A DNA stretch of 11,206 nt, taken from contig DAIDAS010000314.1 of NCBI GenBank assembly GCA_027310505.1, positions 1 to 11,206 on the forward strand, given 5' to 3'. The DNA comes from a bacterium (lineage in GTDB: Bacteria > Pseudomonadota > Gammaproteobacteria > Burkholderiales > Methylophilaceae). The notes under the pieces are model-generated. The model did no database searches. It was not told the origin of the DNA and saw only the letters and a program-made list of their open reading frames with translations. Made by a program: the position numbers and the translations under genes. Positions 7,347 through 11,206 of the stretch are shown here, one piece after another; the stretch's first letter is position 1, and the number at the start of each line of letters is the position of its first letter.

Positions 7347-7901
7347 CTACTCGTTGATCCACTTGATGGAACAGCCCATCGACGGTACCTGCTCCTGCGG
7401 CCCACGACCAGTCTCCGCCACCTGCTTCATGGCGTGGAACAGGTCCCTGGTGCTATCCGCCGAAGTCTCCTTGCGCGATTCGTCGAACCGCCCACGGTAC
7501 TGCAGTTCCAGATTGCCGTTGAAGCCGAAAAAGTCCGGCGTGCAGACCGCGCCGTAAGCCTTGGCCACCTCCTGCGTCGGATCGATCACGTACGGAAAGG
7601 GAAAGTCAAACGCCTGCGCCACTTCCTTCATATGCTCAAAACCGTCCTCGGGGTAGTCAGTCGGATCGTTGGACATGATACCAATGGCGTTCACGCCCAG
7701 CGCCACCAGCTCTTTGAGGTCACGCACGAGGCGCGGACGAATCGCCTTCACATACGGGCAATGATTGCAGATGAACATCACCAGCAGACCGCGCTCGCCA
7801 CGCACGTCGGCCAGCGTATATGTTTTGCCGTCGACCCCCTGCAACTTGAAATCCGGCGCCTTCCAGCCAAAATCGCAGATTGGGGTTTGCAGACTCACCA
7901 T
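7347..7901 (-). CDS. Thioredoxin-fold PRX-like (AhpC/TSA) protein with a CxxC motif
   Basis: A 184-aa cytosolic protein with no signal peptide or membrane segment. The fold reads as AhpC/TSA-redoxin: GWKAPDFKLQGVDGKTYTL is the typical redoxin N-terminus, the strand LLVMFICNHCPYVK carries a thioredoxin-style CNHC motif (Cys45, Cys48), and CTP with the usual cis-Pro lies at 120-122. Further Cys are at 9 and 177. This pattern matches the uncharacterised PRX-like 1 group, in which the peroxiredoxin cysteine region carries a CxxC; a thiol-disulfide or peroxide-related role is likely, but the substrate is unknown. Start at 7901: AAGGAG lies 8 nt upstream. It is transcribed toward tkt with a 217-base gap and is divergent from rsmE. 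Co-transcription with the operon is possible but not shown. Confidence 0.8.
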   Translation of the reverse strand: MVSLQTPICDFGWKAPDFKLQGVDGKTYTLADVRGERGLLVMFICNHCPYVKAIRPRLVRDLKELVALGVNAIGIMSNDPTDYPEDGFEHMKEVAQAFDFPFPYVIDPTQEVAKAYGAVCTPDFFGFNGNLELQYRGRFDESRKETSADSTRDLFHAMKQVAETGRGPQEQVPSMGCSIKWINE

Positions 7902-7966
7902 GATTCCAACTCCTTTTCCTTATACAATTAGTCGTAATTTTATCACTCCCGACGCACCCCAAATCC
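7902..7966. promoter_or_regulatory. Divergent promoter region between the redoxin gene and rsmE
   Basis: These 65 bases separate two outward-facing genes. The core (about 7918-7945) is AT-rich, with -10-like words in both directions (TAATTTTAT on plus near 7935; TAAAAT and TATAAG on minus). No -35 box at good spacing stands out, so I cannot fix a start point. Confidence 0.35.
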
Positions 7967-8698
7967 ATGTCCTCACCACGGTTTTATTGCGACGCAAAGC
8001 TTGGCCCCGGCGCACAACTGGAATTGCCGGAAAATGCCGCTCACCATGCCAGCCGGGTCTTGCGGCTAAAGGCAGGCGACCAGGCCGTCCTGTTCAATGG
8101 CGACGGCCATGATTATTACGTTGAGCTGCTTCGCGTCTCAAAGGATGGCGTCACTGCAAAAATCACCGACTGGGCTCCGGCCAACCGCGAGTCGCCGCTA
8201 CAGGTCACGCTGGCACAGGCCATCTCCTCCGGCGACCGCATGGATTTCACCCTGCAAAAGGCGGTGGAACTTGGCGTCGCCGCCATCCAGCCGCTAGCCT
8301 CCGAGCGCAGCGTAGTCAAACTGACCGGCGAGCGCGCCGACAAGCGTCGCGAGCACTGGCAAAACGTCGTCGTTTCTGCCTGCGAACAAAGCGGCCGCGC
8401 CCACGTGCCACCGGTTGCCGCACCGACCCCATTACTGAACTGGCTCGGCTCGGCACAAAGCTTCAAGCACAAGATCATGCTCTCCCCCACCGCAGGTCAC
8501 ACCCTGCACGAACTCCCCAAGCCCGAAGAGGACATTTGCCTGTTGATCGGCTGCGAAGGCGGCTTTTCCCCACAGGAAATCCAGGCCGCAGTGAGTTGCG
8601 GATTCACTCCAGTACGCCTTGGCGCACGCGTGCTTCGCACCGAAACCGCAGCACTGGCGGCACTGGCGGCGATGCAAACGCTATGGGGCGACTTTTAG
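7967..8698 (+). CDS. rsmE: 16S rRNA (uracil(1498)-N3)-methyltransferase
   Basis: SPOUT-superfamily methyltransferase that uses S-adenosylmethionine to methylate N3 of U1498 in 16S rRNA of the assembled small subunit. It is 243 aa, the usual length. The N-terminal PUA-like RNA-binding part includes HHASRVLRLKAGDQAVLFNGDG. The C-terminal trefoil-knot SAM site is clear: LLIGCEGGFSPQE (about 191-203) and LGARVLRTETAALAALAAMQ (about 217-236). The first of these usually reads GPEGGFS; here Pro is replaced by Cys. Other family words are DRMDFTLQKAVELGV and ERSVVKL. The start at 7967 fits the family N-terminus (RFYCD), but there is no Shine-Dalgarno in the C/A-rich bases before it. It stands divergent to the redoxin gene and 70 bases ahead of the argA fusion. 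Confidence 0.93.
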   Translation: MSSPRFYCDAKLGPGAQLELPENAAHHASRVLRLKAGDQAVLFNGDGHDYYVELLRVSKDGVTAKITDWAPANRESPLQVTLAQAISSGDRMDFTLQKAVELGVAAIQPLASERSVVKLTGERADKRREHWQNVVVSACEQSGRAHVPPVAAPTPLLNWLGSAQSFKHKIMLSPTAGHTLHELPKPEEDICLLIGCEGGFSPQEIQAAVSCGFTPVRLGARVLRTETAALAALAAMQTLWGDF

Positions 8699-8708
8699 CC
8701 CAAATTTA

Positions 8709-8742
8709 TTGCGTTTAACGCAGAAATAATTTACATTTCTGC
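8709..8742 (+). promoter_or_regulatory. Candidate promoter and operator of the HTH-argA gene
   Basis: In the 70-base gap after rsmE, GCAGAAAT (8720-8727) and ATTTCTGC (8735-8742) form a perfect 8-7-8 inverted repeat. A second palindrome, TGCGTT-T-AACGCA (8710-8722), overlaps its left end. A weak sigma-70-like pair TTGCGT (8709-8714), 17 bases, TACATT (8732-8737) would place the repeat across the -10 box. Since the next gene begins with an XRE-type DNA-binding domain, autoregulation through this repeat is an attractive inference, but no binding is shown. Confidence 0.4.
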
Positions 8743-8768
8743 ACGACAACCACTTCAAGGCGCCCCCC

Positions 8769-10337
8769 ATGTCATTCGGAAAAGCCCTTCGCAAACGCCG
8801 CAAGGCACTGGGACTGACCTTGCAGCAGCTCGCGGACAGAATCGAAGCCGACACCGGCAATCTTTCACGCATCGAGCGTGGCGGGCAGGGCGTGTCCGAA
8901 ACCATGCTGCACAAGCTTTGCGCGGCACTGGATTGCTCTCCCGCCTTCCTCTACGCGCAAGCCGAGACTTCATCTAGCGCCTCCTCGCAAACCGGACAGC
9001 GCAACAGCCTGCTCCAGCCGCAGGAGTTTGTGCGCTGGTTCCGCTCGGTTGCACCCTATATCCACGCCTTCGGTGGCCGCACCTTCGTAATCGCTTTCGG
9101 CGGCGAAGTCGTCGATGACGGTCAATTCGTGGCACTGGCACACGACCTGAACCTGCTCGCCAGCCTTGAAGTGCGGCTGGTACTGGTGCATGGCTCCCGC
9201 CCACAGATCGAGTCGCGACTTAAGCGCACGAAGATCGCGTCTCATTTCGTCACCGGCCTGCGCGTTACCGACAAACCCACCATGGAAGCCGTCAAGGAAG
9301 CCAACGGTGCGATTCGGGTGGAAATCGAAGCCCTGCTGTCGATGGGCCTGGTCAATTCGCCGATGGCCGGCTCGGATATTCGCGTCGCGAGCGGCAACTT
9401 CGTCACCGCCCGCCCTCTGGGTGTGCGGGAAGGGATCGACCTGCAGCATACAGGCGAGGTCCGCAAGGTGGATGCAATTGGCATCCAGAAGCGTCTGGAT
9501 GATGGCGAACTGGTGCTGCTTTCTCCGCTGGGCTACTCGCCGACCGGTGAAGCGTTCAACCTGACGCTGGAGGATGTCGCCACCAGCGCAGCGATTGCAC
9601 TGGATGCAGACAAGCTGATCTTCCTGATGGATTCTCCCGGCGTGCTCAACGCGCGCGGCGAACTGCTGCGCGAAATGACTGCCGAAAAAGCGCGCAACCT
9701 TTTGCGGCATACGCAGAGCGACAACGCGGTCAACATCACCGAAGACGTCCGCTACTATCTCCCCAGCGCCGTGCGCGCCTGCGAGCATGGCGTGGCACGC
9801 ACCCACATGATCTGCCGCCATACCGATGGCGCCATCCTGCAGGAACTGTTTACCCACGAAGGCATTGGCACCATGGTCACGGAAATGCCGCTGGAATCGA
9901 TGCGGCAGGCCGAGATTGGCGACGTCGGCGGCCTGCTGCAACTGATCGAACCACTGGAGACCGAGGGTATCCTGGTCAAGCGTGGCCGCGAACGCCTGGA
10001 AATGGAAATCGGCCATTTCTACGTGATGGAGCACGACGGCATCATCATCGGCTGCGCAGCGCTTTATCCGTTCAGCGACGTCAGCCAGGCCGAACTGGCC
10101 TGCATGGCGGTACACCCCTCCTTCCGCGGTGGCGGCCGAGGCGAACGGCTACTGCATTTCTGTGAGGAAGAAGCCAAAAAACGCGGCATCATCTCACTGT
10201 TCGTGCTCACCACACGCACCGCCCACTGGTTCGTCGAGCGGGGCTACGTGGAGGCAGACGTCTCCGCGCTGCCGCCGGCAAAGCAGCAGCTTTACAACTA
10301 CCAGCGGCGATCCAAGGTATTCATCAAGAGCCTGTAG
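8769..10337 (+). CDS. argA: N-acetylglutamate synthase with N-terminal XRE helix-turn-helix domain
   Basis: The first enzyme of arginine synthesis, acetylating glutamate with acetyl-CoA. It is 522 aa, against about 443 for E. coli ArgA. Residues 1-66 are a complete XRE/HTH_3 domain (RKALGLTLQQLADRIE, recognition helix NLSRIERG, then LHKLCAALDCSPAFLY), followed by a Ser/Gln-rich linker (about 67-84). From residue 86 the classical ArgA begins: an amino-acid-kinase-like domain that binds arginine (FVIAFGGE, VRLVLVHGSRPQI, VASGNFVTARPLGV, to about 370), then a GNAT domain (about 371-522) with the acetyl-CoA loop VHPSFRGGGRGERLL at about 448-462 and the ArgA end LYNYQRRSKV. No stop or frameshift lies at the junction, and no ATG lies near residue 86, so the fusion looks real. 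AAGG (8757-8760) precedes the start by 8 nt. NadR and BirA are precedents for HTH-enzyme fusions. A regulatory target is not known. Confidence 0.92.
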   Translation: MSFGKALRKRRKALGLTLQQLADRIEADTGNLSRIERGGQGVSETMLHKLCAALDCSPAFLYAQAETSSSASSQTGQRNSLLQPQEFVRWFRSVAPYIHAFGGRTFVIAFGGEVVDDGQFVALAHDLNLLASLEVRLVLVHGSRPQIESRLKRTKIASHFVTGLRVTDKPTMEAVKEANGAIRVEIEALLSMGLVNSPMAGSDIRVASGNFVTARPLGVREGIDLQHTGEVRKVDAIGIQKRLDDGELVLLSPLGYSPTGEAFNLTLEDVATSAAIALDADKLIFLMDSPGVLNARGELLREMTAEKARNLLRHTQSDNAVNITEDVRYYLPSAVRACEHGVARTHMICRHTDGAILQELFTHEGIGTMVTEMPLESMRQAEIGDVGGLLQLIEPLETEGILVKRGRERLEMEIGHFYVMEHDGIIIGCAALYPFSDVSQAELACMAVHPSFRGGGRGERLLHFCEEEAKKRGIISLFVLTTRTAHWFVERGYVEADVSALPPAKQQLYNYQRRSKVFIKSL

Positions 10338-10356
10338 CCACGACCAAGGCAAATCC

Positions 10357-10377
10357 GATTATGCTCAAAATATAATC
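10357..10377. repeat. GATTAT-N9-ATAATC inverted repeat upstream of the sRNA promoter
   Basis: GATTAT (10357-10362) and ATAATC (10372-10377) are exact reverse complements. The words recur at the promoter itself: GATTATG at 10403-10409 runs directly into TATAAT at 10410. A TATAAT also occurs at 10371-10376. It could be a regulator-binding site or a second weak promoter; AT-richness makes chance quite possible. Confidence 0.3.
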
Positions 10378-10386
10378 AAGATATTA

Positions 10387-10415
10387 TTGTCCTTCTTATC
10401 CTGATTATGTATAAT
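10387..10415 (+). promoter_or_regulatory. Sigma-70-type promoter for the candidate sRNA
   Basis: TTGTCC (10387-10392), a 17-base spacer and a perfect TATAAT (10410-10415). Transcription would begin near 10421-10423, at the base of the 5' hairpin of the candidate sRNA and only about 58 bases before its terminator. No ORF with a ribosome-binding site lies between. Confidence 0.7.
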
Positions 10416-10421
10416 GTCCTC

Positions 10422-10479
10422 GTTCACGACATCTCATGAACGTCTCCTCCCCTTGAGCGGCCGCAAGGCCGCTTTTTTT
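10422..10479 (+). ncRNA. Candidate small RNA with anti-Shine-Dalgarno motif (copy 1)
   Basis: The predicted transcript is about 58 nt. A 5' hairpin is formed by CGTTCA (10421-10426) and TGAACG (10437-10442) with a 10-nt loop. A single-stranded TCTCCTCCCCTTG (10443-10455) follows, then the terminator AGCGGCC-GCAA-GGCCGCT and a run of T (10456-10479). It has its own promoter with correct spacing. CUCCUCCC is complementary to Shine-Dalgarno sequences and is the seed-like motif of the Rhodobacter CcsR and alphaproteobacterial cuckoo sRNAs; the layout here is similar, but homology is not shown. A related block lies in the 3' UTR of hsp20. The alternative is that this is only the terminator of argA, but the strong promoter in front argues against that. 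Confidence 0.6.
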
Positions 10480-10486
10480 ATGCCTC
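10429..10486 (+). repeat. Repeated anti-SD/terminator block, copy 1
   Basis: From ACATC to GCCTC this block aligns with 11062-11115 with small gaps. Shared words in order are ACATC, TGAAC, TCTCCTCCC, GCGGCCGCAAGGCCGC, TTTTTTT and GCCTC. Similarity extends before and after the hairpin, which suggests duplication rather than two unrelated terminators. Confidence 0.65.
10456..10479 (+). terminator. Rho-independent terminator of the sRNA (and possibly argA)
   Basis: AGCGGCC (10456-10462), GCAA tetraloop, GGCCGCT (10467-10473) and a run of seven T (10473-10479). The stem is perfect and GC-rich with a GNRA loop. It lies about 120 bases after the argA stop, so it would also end argA transcripts. 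Confidence 0.92.
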
Positions 10487-10515
10487 GTTCAAGCATCAAA
10501 AAGTCTCTTTACCCC

Positions 10516-10543
10516 CTTGAAAATTTATCGGGGCGCTCCATCT
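10516..10543 (+). promoter_or_regulatory. Heat-shock (sigma-32-type) promoter of hsp20
   Basis: CCCCTTGAAA with the -35 core CTTGAA at 10516-10521, a 14-base spacer and CTCCATCT at 10536-10543. The E. coli sigma-32 consensus is CTTGAA, 11-16 bases, CCCCATNT, so the -35 is perfect and the -10 has one mismatch. It lies about 60 bases before the start codon of a small heat-shock protein, exactly where such a promoter is expected. Confidence 0.8.
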
Positions 10544-10583
10544 AGCCATTAACGGCCGCACAGGCCATCTTTCGTCAACCCAA

Positions 10584-10597
10584 CTTTGATTAAGGAG
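10584..10597 (+). promoter_or_regulatory. hsp20 ribosome-binding site in a possible weak hairpin
   Basis: AAGGAG (10592-10597) lies 6 nt before ATG and decides the hsp20 start. CTTT (10584-10587) can pair with AAGG (10592-10595), including one U-G pair, around a GATT loop. So weak a stem would open with heat, as in small RNA thermometers. This is a speculative reading of a 4-bp stem. Confidence 0.3.
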
Positions 10598-10603
10598 TCC
10601 TCA

Positions 10604-11035
10604 ATGGCTAACGTAACCCGTTTCGACCCGTTCCAGATTTCCGCTCTCGATCCGTTCGATGATGTATTCAAAGGCTTTTTCCGCCCGGTACGCATCGAAG
10701 GCGCTCCCGATGTACAGATCAGGATGGACGTAAAAGAAGATGACAAGGGCTACACCGTGCACGCCGAGATCCCGGGCGTAAAGAAAGATGACATCCACGT
10801 CACCATCGACGGCAACCAGGTGTCGATCAGCGCTGAAGTAAAGCAGGAAAAAGAAGTGAAAGAGGGCGAAAAGGTACTACGCTCCGAACGCTACTACGGC
10901 AAGGTCGCGCGCAGCTTTTCCCTTGCCAGCGACATCGACGAAGCCACGGCACACGCCAAATATGCCGAGGGCGTGCTGGAACTGGTGCTGCCGAAGAAAA
11001 CCGCAGCGGCCAGCAAGAAACTGACAATCAACTAA
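10604..11035 (+). CDS. hsp20: Small heat-shock protein, Hsp20/alpha-crystallin family
   Basis: ATP-independent holdase that binds unfolding proteins as large oligomers in the cytoplasm and hands them to DnaK/ClpB. It is 143 aa, a normal length. The alpha-crystallin domain spans about residues 36-132 (PDVQIRMDVKEDDKGYTVHAEIPGVKKDDI, given here only as the region 36-64), with RSERYYGKVARSFSL and the family signature AKYAEGVLELVLPK at 118-131. The C-terminal tail ends KKLTIN, where LTI can serve as the I-x-I-type motif that docks neighbouring subunits. The start at 10604 is fixed by AAGGAG at 10592-10597; an upstream in-frame TTG at 10586 lacks a site. Heat induction is predicted from the sigma-32 promoter at 10516-10543. 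The gene lies between two copies of a CUCCUCCC/terminator block. Confidence 0.94.
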   Translation: MANVTRFDPFQISALDPFDDVFKGFFRPVRIEGAPDVQIRMDVKEDDKGYTVHAEIPGVKKDDIHVTIDGNQVSISAEVKQEKEVKEGEKVLRSERYYGKVARSFSLASDIDEATAHAKYAEGVLELVLPKKTAAASKKLTIN

Positions 11036-11037
11036 GC

Positions 11038-11053
11038 GCCTGTTTCGACAGGC
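11038..11053 (+). other. TTCG-loop hairpin directly after the hsp20 stop
   Basis: A perfect 6-bp stem, GCCTGT/ACAGGC, closes a TTCG tetraloop 2 bases after the stop codon. It has no T tract, so it is not a terminator. It could protect the mRNA 3' end or mark the 5' end of a processed sRNA. Confidence 0.5.
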
Positions 11054-11061
11054 TCCAGGCA

Positions 11062-11115
11062 ACATCCTGAACATCTCCTCCCTGGGCGGCCGCAAGGCCG
11101 CCATTTTTTTGCCTC
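11062..11115 (+). repeat. Repeated anti-SD/terminator block, copy 2
   Basis: This is the second copy of the block at 10429-10486. It has the same order of words (ACATC, TGAAC, TCTCCTCCC, GCGGCCGCAAGGCCGC, T7, GCCTC), with an A between hairpin and T run and a stem closed by GG/CC instead of AG/CT. The two stems differ by compensatory-type changes that keep pairing. Confidence 0.65.
11085..11110 (+). terminator. Rho-independent terminator of hsp20
   Basis: GGCGGCC (11085-11091), GCAA tetraloop, GGCCGCC (11096-11102), an A and seven T (11104-11110). The stem is perfect, 50 bases after the hsp20 stop. Confidence 0.92.
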
Positions 11116-11186
11116 TCCCCAACCTCCTGCCGATACAAATTCCCGTATAAAATATGTGCATTCTGATTTACTCATCGAGGAAGTAA
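11111..11186 (+). promoter_or_regulatory. Promoter region of the next gene
   Basis: This is the gap between the hsp20 terminator and the next start codon. TATAAAAT at 11146-11153 is a good -10-like word within an AT-rich stretch, but no -35 box is seen 16-18 bases upstream. ATAC (11133-11136) and GTAT (11145-11148) form a small inverted repeat. GAGGAAG (11177-11183) is the Shine-Dalgarno of the next gene. Confidence 0.35.
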
Positions 11187-11206
11187 ATGCTTACCAAGAC
11201 CACCTC
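11187..11206 (+). CDS. Start of a further gene, cut by the window edge
   Basis: ATG at 11187 follows GAGGAAG by 3 bases (AGGA core by 5) and reads MLTKTT before the window ends. Six codons are too few to identify the product. The terminator before it and the TATAAAAT word at 11146 suggest an independent transcription unit. Confidence 0.5.

Larger units (their letters stand above)
10338..10603 (+). other. Intergenic region between argA and hsp20
   Basis: These 266 bases hold no convincing protein gene. In order: an AT-rich segment with GATTAT/ATAATC inverted repeats (10357-10377), a sigma-70-type promoter (10387-10415), a candidate sRNA ending in a terminator (10422-10479), a sigma-32-type promoter (10516-10543) and the hsp20 5' UTR with its Shine-Dalgarno. 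Each is described separately. Confidence 0.7.
11036..11110 (+). ncRNA. Candidate 3'-UTR-derived small RNA of hsp20 (copy 2)
   Basis: Two bases after the hsp20 stop, GCCTGT (11038-11043) and ACAGGC (11048-11053) form a perfect hairpin with a TTCG loop. A short stem CAGG/CCTG (11056-11059 and 11066-11069) follows, then TCTCCTCCC (11074-11082) and the terminator. The 3' half matches the candidate sRNA at 10422-10479. No separate promoter is evident, so an RNA from here would come from processing of the hsp20 mRNA and would be heat-inducible. It may be only an ordinary 3' UTR. Confidence 0.4.

Noticed and set aside
7343..7354. Plus-strand ATG GCT ACT CGT TGA, which repeats the first codons of tkt (MATR)
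   Set aside because: It is on the opposite strand, stops after four codons and has no ribosome-binding site; the match is short enough for chance.
8970..10115. A 381-codon minus-strand frame opposite argA
   Set aside because: It is an antisense shadow; the plus-strand frame matches ArgA along its whole length.
10408..10440. A 10-codon ORF (MYNVLVHDIS) overlapping the sRNA promoter
   Set aside because: Its ATG lies in the -10 region, upstream of the expected transcription start, and it has no Shine-Dalgarno.
1..11206. CRISPR arrays, tRNA or rRNA genes, insertion sequences, attachment sites
   Set aside because: I looked for regularly spaced repeats, cloverleaf-like segments, transposase-like frames and terminal inverted repeats and saw none. 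The only dispersed repeat is the block flanking hsp20.

Overview
The window looks like the chromosome of a betaproteobacterium, most likely an autotrophic or methylotrophic member of the Nitrosomonadales. The reasons are the gene order tkt-gap-pgk-pyk-fba, the Calvin-cycle type of class II aldolase, the moderately high GC content, and E. coli-like ArgA, RsmE and Hsp20 proteins. The taxon is inferred from gene content; there is no rRNA in the window.

Left two thirds (about 144-7901, minus strand). Read in the direction of transcription, a small thioredoxin-fold protein (PRX-like, CxxC) is followed by a 217-base leader region. Then come transketolase, glyceraldehyde-3-phosphate dehydrogenase, phosphoglycerate kinase, pyruvate kinase and class II fructose-bisphosphate aldolase. 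These five enzymes cover lower glycolysis/gluconeogenesis and the regenerative part of the Calvin or ribulose-monophosphate cycle. The cluster holds terminator-like hairpins: a strong one between tkt and gap, a moderate one between pgk and pyk, and one at the far end. Transcript levels are therefore probably stepped along the operon. The tkt leader contains a ten-codon ORF with an excellent Shine-Dalgarno and a terminator-like hairpin with a T-rich tail before tkt. That arrangement resembles attenuation, although a promoter reading of the same DNA competes with it.

Middle (7967-10337, plus strand). rsmE (16S rRNA m3U1498 methyltransferase) is followed by an N-acetylglutamate synthase (ArgA) with an intact XRE-type helix-turn-helix domain fused to its N-terminus. 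A 23-bp inverted repeat lies in the short gap upstream of this fusion and could be its own operator. The fusion could be a trigger enzyme that both starts arginine synthesis and binds DNA.

Right end (10338-11206, plus strand). A small heat-shock protein gene (hsp20) sits behind a textbook sigma-32-type promoter. It is flanked by two related copies of a block made of a CUCCUCCC (anti-Shine-Dalgarno) stretch, a GCGGCC-GCAA-GGCCGC terminator hairpin and a T7 tail. The upstream copy has its own sigma-70-type promoter (TTGTCC-17-TATAAT) and a 5' hairpin, so it looks like a free-standing sRNA of about 58 nt. The downstream copy lies in the hsp20 3' UTR. This sibling sRNA pair around a heat-shock gene and the HTH-ArgA fusion are the two most notable things here. 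The window ends at the first codons of another plus-strand gene.
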